Counted from the stretch's first letter, positions 33,401 to 42,761 are shown. The stretch is DNA of 44,233 nucleotides from Desulfobacteraceae bacterium (GCA_003599885.1 QZKW01000015.1:1-44233); one strand, 5' to 3'. Notes: a model not told the origin generated them from the letters alone. A program made the numbers and translations.

Positions 33401-34794
33401 AATACATGGTTGATCTGCCCATGGATGCGGAACGCGGTATGGACGCCCATACGGATCTGTTCAGCCCCGGTTATTTTTCGGTTTCTTTAAAAGGAGATGA
33501 AACTTTCGATCTTTCGGCAGCCGCGCACTTCCCCTGGCAGACGGATGCGGAATCACCGGAAAACATAGCGCCGTTTAATAGGGTTCCGGAAAACATGCAT
33601 CTGCATGAAATGATGCGTCTGGCCATGAAACATTATGTCGTGAAACGGAATTCGCATAAAACCATTATTGCCGGTTACCCCTGGTTTCTGGACTGGGGCC
33701 GGGACACGCTGATTGTCACACGGGGCCTTATCGCCGAAGGGTTCATCGAAGAAACCAAAGAAATTTTAAAACAATTTGCAAAATTCGAACTCAAAGGCAC
33801 CCTTCCGAACGTATTGTTCGGCTCTGACACCCGGAACAGGGATACATCCGACGCCCCCCTGTGGCTTGTCGCTGCCTGCAAGGAGTTGATCCAGGCCACG
33901 GGCGACAGCCGCTTTCTCAATGAAACGTGCGGCAACCGCGCCCTTCGGGAAATTCTGACATCCATTGTCAACGGATATTTCAGCGGAACCGACAACGGCA
34001 TATATGCAGACCCGGATACCGGACTTATTTTCAGCCCGTCCCATTTTACCTGGATGGATACCAATTTTCCGGCCGCCACCCCTCGGGAAGGATTTCCTGT
34101 GGAAATTCAGGCGCTCTGGTATAACGCACTGACATTCATCGCGCAAATTGAACCTCCGGACCGCATGAATCTGTGGAAGGATCGCGCCGCCCTTGTTCAG
34201 GCTTCTCTTCAGGAGCTGTTCTATCTAAAAGAATCCGGATATTTATCGGATTGCCTGCATGCATCCAGAGGAACATCTGCGCGGGCCGCCCAGGCAGATG
34301 ACGCGCTCCGGCCCAATCAACTCCTGGCGGTTACCTTAAATGCCATATCAGATCCTTCCATTCTCAGGTCTGTTGTCCAAAACTGTGCTTCACTTATTGT
34401 TCCGGGAGGCATTCGGAGTCTGGCTGACCAAAAGGTCCGACACCCCCTCTCCATCTACCGCGACGGCCAACTCCTGAATGATCCTTTCAACCCTTATTAC
34501 GGCACGTATTCCGGTGATGAGGACACCCGGCGCAAACCCGCATACCATAACGGCACTGCCTGGACCTGGATATTTCCGTCATTTTGCGAAGCATGGGTGA
34601 TTGCTTTCGGAGATAAAGCCAGAAACACCGCCCGCGCCTTGATGGGGAGTACCGCCATTCTCACCAATACCGGATGCGCCGGACAACTTCCGGAAATTCT
34701 GGACGGCGATTACCCCCACCAGCAAAAAGGCTGCGATGCCCAGGCCTGGAGTGTCAGTGAATGGCTGCGGGTATGGCGGCAGCTTTCATCATAG
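30481..34794 (+). CDS. Bifunctional glycogen debranching enzyme (GH13 + GH133)
   Basis: This 1437-residue protein combines 4-alpha-glucanotransferase and amylo-1,6-glucosidase activities, as in eukaryotic debranching enzymes. The GH13 barrel (about 125-520) has all three catalytic acids: Asp330 in FRCDAG, Glu359 in FFLEGLGG and Asp418 in AETHDNN. A long middle region (about 590-1030) looks like beta-sandwich linker. The C-terminal (alpha/alpha)6 domain from about 1040 starts YPWFLDWGRDTLI and contains TWMDTN and GEDEDTRR-like acidic segments typical of GH133. It would trim the branches left by the phosphorylase encoded next. GAGGAGC precedes the ATG. Most bacterial debranching enzymes (GlgX) are much shorter. 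Confidence 0.92.
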   Translation: MTSMHLTQTPAPGTSCVRFRGDTITFSLDLSNAVSGNAWLRTTLGKTKTTRNEIIQTVRQDDPILARAWYDIPMTRLNSRQFEITLGLTEVGHFEAKCLFFKTNESTPVWPDGDNAVINVETADMCCGNIIYNAFVRQFGPNKSGAVKNSPKKNAGIQALDQEGYTVIPPSGTFRDLIGELDFIIHTLGCRILHLLPINPTPTTYGRMGRFGSPYAALDFTGIDPALAVFDPKATPLEQFIELVDAVHRRNAKIIIDLAPNHTGWAAELHETHPQWLVRDKEGKIEAPGAWGVVWEDLTRLDYTNRELWKYMADVFLTWCHRGVDGFRCDAGYMIPVPAWNFIVASVRDQYPDTIFFLEGLGGKISVTRQILNESNFNWAYSELFQNYDRGQIESYLPQSDRISVEDGLMIHFAETHDNNRLAATSNEYAAMRTALCALVSQCGGFGFANGVEWFADQKIMVHDACSLNWKTQINQVDWIGRINRLLTRHPAFFDQARIQMIQQGEGNFLAILRHHPPSRKQVLVLINLDMNASVQAAWEVRATGISSSTCMDLLTGQPVCLKKDNERYLCLLPPGAVRCLSFDPEDADIIEPDRDFPTDGQITPALPERIIDQRLRALILDVYRCISGTIKLEGLDMDQAIRSIVLDPEDFCRSMNPHSKESRVVTWQYPCDCRRQVMVPPDHFLLVRSHHPFHAKMMDSKRRTGKTLAAHHSLKSHNGNHFALFMPQPVPGHHVSGLLKLTVFADAKNDHVDAPVIYLTGSENAKVKNIFTRHELLNHPLRFLGTNGRGGMMRANAWWGKIESKYDALLAANLNPDYPDTRWMMLIRCRAWLVFQGYSQTISTDCLKRFWFDSRSQCGWEFAIPCGQGQHVLLIVNAAMFPGINRIRLSFARGKAHGDPRLMPDYKSVQLILRPDIDDRSFHHTTKAYAGPESQWPAAIAPRPQGFMFTPHPDRVLEIAASAGKFTLEPEWQYMVDLPMDAERGMDAHTDLFSPGYFSVSLKGDETFDLSAAAHFPWQTDAESPENIAPFNRVPENMHLHEMMRLAMKHYVVKRNSHKTIIAGYPWFLDWGRDTLIVTRGLIAEGFIEETKEILKQFAKFELKGTLPNVLFGSDTRNRDTSDAPLWLVAACKELIQATGDSRFLNETCGNRALREILTSIVNGYFSGTDNGIYADPDTGLIFSPSHFTWMDTNFPAATPREGFPVEIQALWYNALTFIAQIEPPDRMNLWKDRAALVQASLQELFYLKESGYLSDCLHASRGTSARAAQADDALRPNQLLAVTLNAISDPSILRSVVQNCASLIVPGGIRSLADQKVRHPLSIYRDGQLLNDPFNPYYGTYSGDEDTRRKPAYHNGTAWTWIFPSFCEAWVIAFGDKARNTARALMGSTAILTNTGCAGQLPEILDGDYPHQQKGCDAQAWSVSEWLRVWRQLSS

Positions 34795-34896
34795 CCGTGG
34801 CAAATTGATGGAATAGATGCTATGTTAGATAAAAACTGAACAGGCAGGGACGATGCCGTCATTATGATCTGTCACATATCTCAAGGGGGTTAAAAA

Positions 34897-37440
34897 ATGA
34901 GTTATATTCAAACATTTCAAGTGTATCCAAAAGTTCCGGAATCGCTTGCGTTCGCTGAAAAGCTGGTCAGGAATATGTGGTGGTCATGGAACCTGGACGC
35001 CATCGAACTGATCCGCCGGATTGACCCCAGACTCTGGACCCAGTCCGGCAGGAACCCGATTCATTTTTTCTCCCTGATTTCTCAAAAACAACTCGAATCC
35101 ATCGCAGGTGATGAAGGGTTTATGGCTCATCTCCGTCGCGTTCAGGCTGCGTTTGAAAAAGAAGTGGAAACACCCGCCAGGCTGATGACCGAAGAAAGCG
35201 GAATCAACGGCACCGTCGCCTATTTTTCCATGGAATACGGTATCCACGAAAGCCTTCCGCTGTATGCCGGCGGCCTTGGCATGCTGGCCGGAGATCATCT
35301 CAAGGCGGCGTCAGACAGGGGCACTCCCCTGGTTGCGGTCGGCCTTCTCTACCGCAAAGGCTATTTTCATCAGTTTATGGACCAAAACGGGTGGCAGCAG
35401 GAGCGGTATCCGGAAACCGACCTTTACCAGCTTCCCGTGGAACGGGTCCTGGATGTGAACGGACGCAGCCTCTTGATAACTGTTGAAGGCCCGGACGGGG
35501 ATATTCACGCCCAGGTATTTAAAATTATGGTCGGCCGGATCCCATTGTTTCTGATTGACTCCAATGTCCGGAGTAATTCTCCTGAAAACCGGGATATCAC
35601 TTCTAGGTTGTATGTGGCAGACGCTAAAAACCGTCTGGCCCAGGAAATCCTCCTGGGCATCGGGGGCATGCGCGCATTGGAAGCCATGGGCATACATCCG
35701 TCCGTCTGTCATCTGAACGAGGGGCACTGTTCATTTGTCGGCATCGAACGGGCGGTTCATATGATGCAGAAACACAATCTGGACTTAAAAACAACTCTCG
35801 AAGTCATTCCCCGGACCACGGTGTTCACCACCCATACGCCGGTGGCCGCCGGGCATGATGAATTTCCCGTAGAAATGGTAAAGCCCTATATGAAATCCTT
35901 TGAAGAAAAGCTCCATACCAGCGTCGATGAAATCCTTTCATGGGGCCTGCACCATCCGAATGACCCTTTTTCCATGTTTGCATTGGGACTTCGCATGTCC
36001 CAGTATTGCAACGGCGTCAGCGAGCTCCATGGACAGGTGGCGCGAGGCATGTGGTCCTATTTGTGGCCCGGACGTTCCAAAAAAGAAACACCCATCAATC
36101 ATATTACCAACGGCGTTCATATCCCGTCCTGGATATCCATTGAAAACTCCATGCTGTTCGAGCGTTATTTGTCTCCCAACTGGGCGCAGAAAACATGGAG
36201 ACAGTCCGAAATAATAAACCGTATTGATGACATATACGACGAAGAGCTCTGGCGCGCCCATGAAATGTGCCGGGTCCGCCTGGTGCGCACCTGCCGGAAC
36301 CTGATGGTTCAGCAATACGGGCGTCGAAACGCTCCGAAATCCATCATGGAAGGCGCAGCCACCGTGCTTGACCATGAAGCATTAACCATTGGATTCGCCC
36401 GCCGCTTCGCCACTTATAAGCGCGCCTATCTTCTGCTTCGGGATCCGGCGAGGTTAGAGGCGATTTTAACCTCCAAAGAATTTCCCGTTCAGATTATCAT
36501 TGCCGGAAAAGCCCATCCCAGAGACAACGACGGCAAGGAGGTGATTCGCAAACTCATCGATTTCGCCAAAAAAAGCGCCATCCGTCACCGGTTTATTTTT
36601 CTTGAGGATTATGACCCCTATATCGCCCGCCATCTGGTGCAGGGCTGCGATGTATGGTTGAATACGCCGCGCCGCCCGTATGAGGCCTGCGGCACCTCCG
36701 GCATCAAAGCCGCTGCCAACGGGGTTCTCAATTTAAGTATTTTAGACGGCTGGTGGTGCGAAGGATATTCCGAGGAAACCGGGTGGCGGATCGGAAATGG
36801 CGAAGAATACACGGACTATGAATATCAGGATGATGTGGAAAGTCAGGCGCTCTACAACGTGCTTGAAAATGATGTCATTCCATGTTTTTACAACCGGAAA
36901 CTCAATGATACCCCCATTGCATGGCTGAAGATGATGAAAGCATCCATCAAAATGGCACTCCAGCAATTCTGCGCTCATCGTATGGTGGGAAAATATATTG
37001 AATCCTCATATGTCCCTGCATCCAAAAGGTTTCATGAACTGCTTGCCGACGGCGGCAGCTCGGCATGCCAGGTGTTCGCGCTTCACGAACGACTGAAAAA
37101 AGAATGGAAAACCATCAAAATCGATCACCCGGTCCGAAATGCCGAGGGCCCCTTTCGGACCAACGATCAAATGGATGTAACGGCGTCAGTTTTTCTTGGC
37201 AATATCCGGCCCGAGGAGGTGACGGTCGAGCTGTGCTGCGGCCGGCTCATCAGCGTGGATGAACTGGAAGTTCTGAGTGTTGAACCCATGAACCTGATTG
37301 AAGAGTTAGGCGGAGGAAGTTATAGATACGGCACGACGGTTCTGTGCGATACTGCCGGGAGGTTCGGCCTGACAACCCGGGTTGTGCCTTCAGGTGATAA
37401 TCACTTGAAGTATACGCCGGGATTAATTACCTGGGCGTAA
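34897..37440 (+). CDS. glgP: Alpha-glucan (glycogen) phosphorylase
   Basis: An 847-residue GT35 enzyme releasing glucose-1-phosphate from glycogen. It is the divergent type with an N-terminal DUF3417-like region (PESLAFAEKLVRNMWWSWN) followed by YFSMEYGIHESLPLYAGGLG. The C-terminal PLP site is EACGTSGIKAAANG, with Lys604 as the Schiff base; the usual sequence is EASGTSGMK, so Cys and Ile are substitutions next to the site. THTPVAAGHDEF and LNEGHCSF are typical of the group. It lacks the allosteric features of animal phosphorylases. A ribosome site AAGGGGG precedes the ATG. It sits between the debranching enzyme and glycogen synthase genes. Confidence 0.95.
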   Translation: MSYIQTFQVYPKVPESLAFAEKLVRNMWWSWNLDAIELIRRIDPRLWTQSGRNPIHFFSLISQKQLESIAGDEGFMAHLRRVQAAFEKEVETPARLMTEESGINGTVAYFSMEYGIHESLPLYAGGLGMLAGDHLKAASDRGTPLVAVGLLYRKGYFHQFMDQNGWQQERYPETDLYQLPVERVLDVNGRSLLITVEGPDGDIHAQVFKIMVGRIPLFLIDSNVRSNSPENRDITSRLYVADAKNRLAQEILLGIGGMRALEAMGIHPSVCHLNEGHCSFVGIERAVHMMQKHNLDLKTTLEVIPRTTVFTTHTPVAAGHDEFPVEMVKPYMKSFEEKLHTSVDEILSWGLHHPNDPFSMFALGLRMSQYCNGVSELHGQVARGMWSYLWPGRSKKETPINHITNGVHIPSWISIENSMLFERYLSPNWAQKTWRQSEIINRIDDIYDEELWRAHEMCRVRLVRTCRNLMVQQYGRRNAPKSIMEGAATVLDHEALTIGFARRFATYKRAYLLLRDPARLEAILTSKEFPVQIIIAGKAHPRDNDGKEVIRKLIDFAKKSAIRHRFIFLEDYDPYIARHLVQGCDVWLNTPRRPYEACGTSGIKAAANGVLNLSILDGWWCEGYSEETGWRIGNGEEYTDYEYQDDVESQALYNVLENDVIPCFYNRKLNDTPIAWLKMMKASIKMALQQFCAHRMVGKYIESSYVPASKRFHELLADGGSSACQVFALHERLKKEWKTIKIDHPVRNAEGPFRTNDQMDVTASVFLGNIRPEEVTVELCCGRLISVDELEVLSVEPMNLIEELGGGSYRYGTTVLCDTAGRFGLTTRVVPSGDNHLKYTPGLITWA

Positions 37441-37526
37441 AACCAATGATGAGTGATAAATGATGAATGATGAAGCAACACCAGCAAAAACTTTGAAAAC
37501 GCTTGTCCTAAAATGAAAAGGCCGCG

Positions 37527-39083
37527 ATGTTAAAACAAAAAAATCCACGGATTTTAATCGTCACGCCTGAAACCACCTATCTGCCGGAAGGCATGGGCAA
37601 CCTGTCCAACTATATGGCCGCAAAAGCCGGAGGGCTTGCGGACGTGTCCGCCGCCCTGATCAGCGCGCTGTTTCACCAGGGAGCGGATGTCCATGTCGCG
37701 CTTCCGGATTACCGGGCCATGTTTCGCAGCAAACTGCACCCGATACTCCACAACCAGAGACGAATGATCCGGGACCATATGCCGGGGGACCGGATTCATC
37801 TGGCCGAAGACCGGGCGTTTTTCTATATCAATGACGTGTATTCACGCCACCGTTCCGAGAACCTGCACATGTCGATGGCCCTTCAGCGTGAAGTCATGAA
37901 CCATATTGTCCCACGGGTAAAACCGGACCTGATCCACTGCAATGACTGGATGACCGCCTTGATTCCCGCCATGTCGAGACGCATGGGTATTCCGTGTCTT
38001 TTTACCATTCACAATATTCACACCGTCAAATCCACGCTGGCAGAAATTGAGGACCGGGGAATTGACGCTGCCTATTTCTGGGACCATTTGTTTTATGAAA
38101 ACATGGCCTATGACTATGAATCCACCCGTGAAACCAATCCGGTAGACTTTCTGGCCAGCGGTATTTTCGCCGCTCATTTTGTCAACACCGTCAGTCCGAC
38201 ATTTCTGATGGAAATTGTCGATGGTGCCCATCCTTTTGTCGCGCCCCACATCCAACGGGAATTATCCAATAAATATTATTCCTCCTGCGCATCCGGCATT
38301 CTGAACGCGCCGGACCCGAGTTATGATCCCATATCGGACAAAGCCCTTGTCAGCAACTATGACGCCAAAAAGCATCCGGCCGGGAAAGCCTGGAACAAAC
38401 GTTTTCTGCAAAAAACATTGGGGTTGCTGGAAGATGATCAGGCGCCTCTGTTCTTCTGGCCGTCTCGCATGGACATGAACCAGAAAGGCTGCCAGTTGAT
38501 GGCGGACATTCTGTACCATACGATTCACACCCACTGGGACGATCATCTGGAAATTGTATTTGTCGCAAATGGCGGATTCCGGCAGCATTTTATCGATATT
38601 GTCAACCACCACGGAATCCATAACCGCGTTTCCGTGTGCCTTTTTGATGAAAATATCTCCCGAATCGCCTATGCGGCTTCCGATTTTATCCTCATGCCTT
38701 CCTTGTTCGAACCTTGCGGTCTGCCCCAGATGATTGGGCCTATCTATGGTTCCCTGCCGGTGGCGCGGGATACCGGAGGTATCCATGACACAGTGATACC
38801 CTTGAATCCGGAAAAAGGAACCGGCAATGGTTTTTTATTTGAATCCTATGATGCCGGTGGACTTTTCTGGGCCATAGAACAGGCCATGCAATTTTATAAA
38901 CGTCCCGCAGCCCTTCGTGAAAAAAACATCCAAAGGATCATGACCCATTCAAAACAAACCTTTAATCATGATGTGACCGCCGGACATTACATCGGGTTAT
39001 ATGAACGCATGCTTGACCGGCCGTTGGTCAAAGACTTCATTCCGGAAGACGCATCCGCCGAAAAACACTATTTAACTGTGTAA
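37527..39083 (+). CDS. glgA: Glycogen synthase (GT5)
   Basis: A 518-residue GT5-type glycogen synthase extending alpha-1,4-glucan from ADP-glucose. It shows the KxGGL nucleotide-sugar motif (KAGGLADVSAALISAL, Lys33), the acceptor region RVKPDLIHCNDWMTALI and the GT5 C-terminal motif SLFEPCGLPQMIGPIYGSLPVARDTGGI. The N-terminal stretch TPETTYLPEGMGNLSNYMAA before KxGGL is longer than in E. coli GlgA. The ribosome site is AAAGG. Start and stop lie close to glgP upstream (86 bp) and glgB downstream (15 bp). No ADP-glucose pyrophosphorylase gene is in the window. Confidence 0.94.
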   Translation: MLKQKNPRILIVTPETTYLPEGMGNLSNYMAAKAGGLADVSAALISALFHQGADVHVALPDYRAMFRSKLHPILHNQRRMIRDHMPGDRIHLAEDRAFFYINDVYSRHRSENLHMSMALQREVMNHIVPRVKPDLIHCNDWMTALIPAMSRRMGIPCLFTIHNIHTVKSTLAEIEDRGIDAAYFWDHLFYENMAYDYESTRETNPVDFLASGIFAAHFVNTVSPTFLMEIVDGAHPFVAPHIQRELSNKYYSSCASGILNAPDPSYDPISDKALVSNYDAKKHPAGKAWNKRFLQKTLGLLEDDQAPLFFWPSRMDMNQKGCQLMADILYHTIHTHWDDHLEIVFVANGGFRQHFIDIVNHHGIHNRVSVCLFDENISRIAYAASDFILMPSLFEPCGLPQMIGPIYGSLPVARDTGGIHDTVIPLNPEKGTGNGFLFESYDAGGLFWAIEQAMQFYKRPAALREKNIQRIMTHSKQTFNHDVTAGHYIGLYERMLDRPLVKDFIPEDASAEKHYLTV

Positions 39084-39098
39084 ACCCATAGGCATCCA

Positions 39099-41156
39099 AT
39101 GATACTGCCGTCCACCAACCCGTTACCATCTGAGCAGCTTGCTGCCCGCCTGATAAGCAAAGATCCTTTATTAAAACCCTACCAAAAAACCATTGCGCGG
39201 CGGCTGCAAAAAATTTCCGATACCGAACACCGCCTCACGGAAGGAAAAATGACGCTTGCGGACTTTGCGTCAGGGCACGAATTTTTCGGGCTGCATCATG
39301 ACGAAGACGGATGGATTTTCAGGGAATGGGCGCCCCATGCCGACGCCATTTACATTATTGGCGATATGACCGGATGGCGGGAAACCCAGAAATACAGGCT
39401 CCAGCAGGCAGGACCCGGCGGCGTATGGGAAATCCGGATGCCTTCTGATTCCTTCCACCATCAGAATTTATACCGGCTTCGCATATACTGGCCCGGCGGC
39501 TCGGGAGACCGGATTCCGGCCTATGCCCGAAGAATCGTTCAGGATCATCACACCCATATTTTTAACGCGCAGGTATGGCATCCGGATTCTCCTTACGCAT
39601 GGAAAAACCAAATGCCTTCCTCAAATCCCGACGGCCTCTTCATCTACGAAGCCCATATCGGAATGGCCCAGGAATATGAAGGGATCGGCACCTACAGGGA
39701 ATTTCAGCAACACATCCTGCCCCGGATCATTCGGGCCGGATACAACACCCTCCAGCTCATGGCCATTGCCGAACACCCCTATTACGGATCATTTGGTTAT
39801 CATGTTTCCAATTTTTTCGCCGCATCATCGCGGTTCGGGACCCCGGAGGAGCTCAAAACGCTCATTGATGCCGCACACAAGGCCGGGCTGCGGGTAATCA
39901 TGGATATCATCCATTCCCATGCCGTCAAAAATGAAACCGAAGGGCTCAGCCGTTTCGATGGTACCCTCTACCAGTATTTTCACGAAGGCGACCGGGGCAA
40001 TCACCATGCCTGGGATTCACGGTGTTTTGATTACGGCAAAATTGAAGTGCTGCATTTTCTGCTTTCCAACTGCCGGTTCTGGCTGGATGAATATCATGTG
40101 GACGGTTTCCGGTTTGACGGCATCACCAGCATGCTTTACCGGGATCACGGTCTTGAAAGGGCTTTTGTCTCCTATGATGACTATTTCAACGAGAATGTGG
40201 ATGAAGAAGCCTTGGCCTACCTTGCTCTGGCTGCCCAGGTCATTCATTCGGTCAATCCGAACGCCATTGTCATTGCGGAAGATATCAGCGGCATGCCTGG
40301 ACTGGCTTGCCTTCAGGAAGACGGCGGCATCGGATGTGATTACCGGTTTGCCATGGGGATCCCTGATTACTGGATCAAACTGATCAAAGAAGTACCCGAC
40401 CAGGACTGGCCGATAGGAACCTTATGGTTTGAGCTTAACAACCGGCGGCGTGATGAAAGAACCATCAGTTACGCGGAATCTCACGATCAGGCCCTGGTCG
40501 GTGACCAGACCCTGATCTTCCGGATGCTCGGCGAAGAAATTTATCACCACATGCACATCCATGACACCAGCCTCCGGGTGGACCGCGGCATGGCCCTGCA
40601 CAAAATGATCCGGCTGATCACCCTGGCTACCGCAGGCCACGGGTACTTAAATTTCATGGGCAATGAATTCGGACACCCGGAATGGATTGATTTTCCAAGA
40701 GAAGGAAACGGATGGAGCTATAAATATGCCCGCCGGCAATGGCACCTGGCCGACAAAACGGATTTAAAATTTCATTATCTGGGAAAATTTGATCAGGACA
40801 TGATCCATCTGGCCCGATCCCATTGTCTGTTTGCGTCAATTGAAAACTCGGAAAAAACGGATTTTCTCTATGAGCATCAGATTGATAAGGTTATCGCTTT
40901 TATGCGCAATGAACTGGTGTTTGTCTTTAATTTCCACCCGGAAGCCTCCCACACCGACTACCCGATTCCGGCCCCGGCCGGAAAATACCGGATGATTTTT
41001 AATTCAGACGACGCGGTTTACGGGGGGCATAACCGGCTTAAAAAAAACCAGACCCATTTCACCCTGCCCTATGAAAACCCGGGTTCGAGCGGGGACCGGC
41101 TGAGCCTTTACCTGCCGACCCGCACCGCCATAGTGCTTGCAAAAACGGAAAAATAA
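39099..41156 (+). CDS. glgB: 1,4-alpha-glucan branching enzyme, eukaryote-like type
   Basis: A 685-residue GH13 branching enzyme that makes alpha-1,6 branches in glycogen. Catalytic acids are Asp340 (VDGFRFDGITSMLY), Glu394 (IVIAEDISG) and Asp463 (YAESHDQALVG). The phrases YYGSFGYHVSNFFAASSRFGTPEELK and FDGITSMLYRDHG belong to the eukaryote-type subfamily GH13_8 rather than the usual bacterial GH13_9. A carbohydrate-binding module precedes the barrel (FREWAPHADAIYIIGDMTGW). It begins 15 bp after glgA and ends two bases before the next start, so these genes are co-transcribed. Confidence 0.94.
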   Translation: MILPSTNPLPSEQLAARLISKDPLLKPYQKTIARRLQKISDTEHRLTEGKMTLADFASGHEFFGLHHDEDGWIFREWAPHADAIYIIGDMTGWRETQKYRLQQAGPGGVWEIRMPSDSFHHQNLYRLRIYWPGGSGDRIPAYARRIVQDHHTHIFNAQVWHPDSPYAWKNQMPSSNPDGLFIYEAHIGMAQEYEGIGTYREFQQHILPRIIRAGYNTLQLMAIAEHPYYGSFGYHVSNFFAASSRFGTPEELKTLIDAAHKAGLRVIMDIIHSHAVKNETEGLSRFDGTLYQYFHEGDRGNHHAWDSRCFDYGKIEVLHFLLSNCRFWLDEYHVDGFRFDGITSMLYRDHGLERAFVSYDDYFNENVDEEALAYLALAAQVIHSVNPNAIVIAEDISGMPGLACLQEDGGIGCDYRFAMGIPDYWIKLIKEVPDQDWPIGTLWFELNNRRRDERTISYAESHDQALVGDQTLIFRMLGEEIYHHMHIHDTSLRVDRGMALHKMIRLITLATAGHGYLNFMGNEFGHPEWIDFPREGNGWSYKYARRQWHLADKTDLKFHYLGKFDQDMIHLARSHCLFASIENSEKTDFLYEHQIDKVIAFMRNELVFVFNFHPEASHTDYPIPAPAGKYRMIFNSDDAVYGGHNRLKKNQTHFTLPYENPGSSGDRLSLYLPTRTAIVLAKTEK

Positions 41157-41158
41157 TT

Positions 41159-41782
41159 ATGAATCTCGAAAAATTAAAAAAAGCGGCAGACCGTTTTTTA
41201 AAAAGGTATCCCGGCGGATTCAATCATCCGGAAATGGTGGCCATCGGCAAGAAACATAAAATGGACGCCATGACCCTTTTCTCTCAGGAAGCTTTCTCAA
41301 AGGAAAAATTCGATTCCTCCGAAACGGTTATTGAAAATATGATCAAGCTAATCAGCCGCGCTTCCATGATATCCGTGTTTGAAAAACCGAAGTTCCGTGA
41401 TTTTGCGAATACACTGATGTCCCCGGACAGAGAGTTGCTTGCCATCGGCCTGGAAGAACGGTTATATGGAGATGGGAAAAAAGGTTTCGAAATCATGCTG
41501 GAAATCCTGCAGGGCGGAAAACTGGCGAAATGGCCGCTGATGACCATTTGTCCGGTTTATTATTATCCGCAGAAGGATGTTTTTGTAAAGCCGACCACGG
41601 CCAAAGGGGTTATTGAGTTCTTCGAACTGCGCTCTCTGCACTATAAGCCCGGCCCTACCTGGGCTTTTTATCATGAGTACCGAAAAATTATCAGTGAAAT
41701 GAAAGCGGCCGTCGACCCCAGCCTTTCGCCCAACAACGCGGCTTTTACCGGATTTCTGATGATGAGCCTGGAAAACAGATGA
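41159..41782 (+). CDS. Conserved hypothetical protein in the glycogen operon
   Basis: I do not recognise this 207-residue protein. It has no signal peptide or membrane segment, and is mostly helical in composition with a basic N-terminus (MNLEKLKKAADRFLKRYPGGF) and the phrases CPVYYYPQKDVFVKPTTAKG and YKPGPTWAFYHEYRKII. Its ATG is two bases after the glgB stop, so it is likely made with the glycogen enzymes. A regulatory or assembly role is possible but nothing in the sequence shows it. Confidence 0.6.
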   Translation: MNLEKLKKAADRFLKRYPGGFNHPEMVAIGKKHKMDAMTLFSQEAFSKEKFDSSETVIENMIKLISRASMISVFEKPKFRDFANTLMSPDRELLAIGLEERLYGDGKKGFEIMLEILQGGKLAKWPLMTICPVYYYPQKDVFVKPTTAKGVIEFFELRSLHYKPGPTWAFYHEYRKIISEMKAAVDPSLSPNNAAFTGFLMMSLENR

Positions 41783-41873
41783 TCTTTTTCCAAAAACTTC
41801 AGGCGATTTGGATTTAAAGGGCTTAAAACTTTTTTGATCTGCTCTTCCATCATAATCCGAATGGGGGCTTTGC

Positions 41874-42761
41874 ATGAAAAAATCAACCTGGTTAATGGTA
41901 AAGAAACATGGCTGGCGGATGGACCGGTTTATTCACAATTACATTTACTTCCTGTTTTACTACCCTTATGTCAGGACCATGTACGCATTTGTTCAGTCGC
42001 TGAAATACCTGACCTGGTGCAAACCCCTTGTGCCGATCGGGAAAATGGCGTTTAACAGGTATCACGCCAAGGTTCTCTCCCGAGAGGACACGTTGAAAAT
42101 ATTCGCATTAAATGAAGATGTCCGCATTGATTCGGAAGACAACAAGCGCATCATCCCTTACAAATATGCCACCCGCATCATTTTCCAGGAACCGGAATTT
42201 ATCGCGGTCATGGATTGTCCTTGCAAGAAATCCACCGGCGCGGCCCCGGAGGACATCAATTCCTGTATTGCCGTCGGCCGCAGCGTGGCATCCTTCTGGC
42301 TGGAACATTGCGAAAAGTACAACCCCCGAAAGATCACCCAGTACGAGGCCATAGAAATCATCGACCGGTTCCGGAAAAAGCAGCACATTACCCAGGCATT
42401 TCTGAAAGTGGCGACAGGCGGCAGCACCGGCGTGATCTGCAACTGCCATCCGGACACGTGCGTCAGCCTTCAGGCGACCCGGCTGGCCGGAAACATCGAC
42501 AAATCCCTTTCCATGACTGTCGGATCAGGATATTCCATCCGGCATGACAATACCCGTTGTATGCATTGCCGCGTCTGCGAAACCCTCTGCCGGTTTGGCG
42601 CCATATCCTTTGACGATAACAACCGGCGTTATGACAGGAAGGTTTGTCTGGGTTGCGGGTTGTGCGTGGAAAACTGTGACCATGACGCCATTTCTCTTTA
42701 TACCGACCCGGCCAAACCCCTGCCGCTGGACTTGGATTTGATTCGGGGCTTCGGGACGTGA
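41874..42761 (+). CDS. 4Fe-4S cluster protein of unknown role
   Basis: A 295-residue protein with a two-cluster ferredoxin module at its C-terminus: CMHCRVCETLCRFG and CLGCGLCVENCDHD, giving eight cysteines for two 4Fe-4S clusters. The N-terminal half has a hydrophobic aromatic stretch (IYFLFYYPYVRTMYAFVQSL) but no clear membrane helix. The middle carries more cysteines (MDCPCKK, CNCHPDTC). It resembles the family of ferredoxin-like proteins in sulfate reducers, but I cannot name a partner. GGGGG precedes the ATG. It is 91 bp downstream of the unknown gene at 41159 on the same strand. Confidence 0.82.
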   Translation: MKKSTWLMVKKHGWRMDRFIHNYIYFLFYYPYVRTMYAFVQSLKYLTWCKPLVPIGKMAFNRYHAKVLSREDTLKIFALNEDVRIDSEDNKRIIPYKYATRIIFQEPEFIAVMDCPCKKSTGAAPEDINSCIAVGRSVASFWLEHCEKYNPRKITQYEAIEIIDRFRKKQHITQAFLKVATGGSTGVICNCHPDTCVSLQATRLAGNIDKSLSMTVGSGYSIRHDNTRCMHCRVCETLCRFGAISFDDNNRRYDRKVCLGCGLCVENCDHDAISLYTDPAKPLPLDLDLIRGFGT

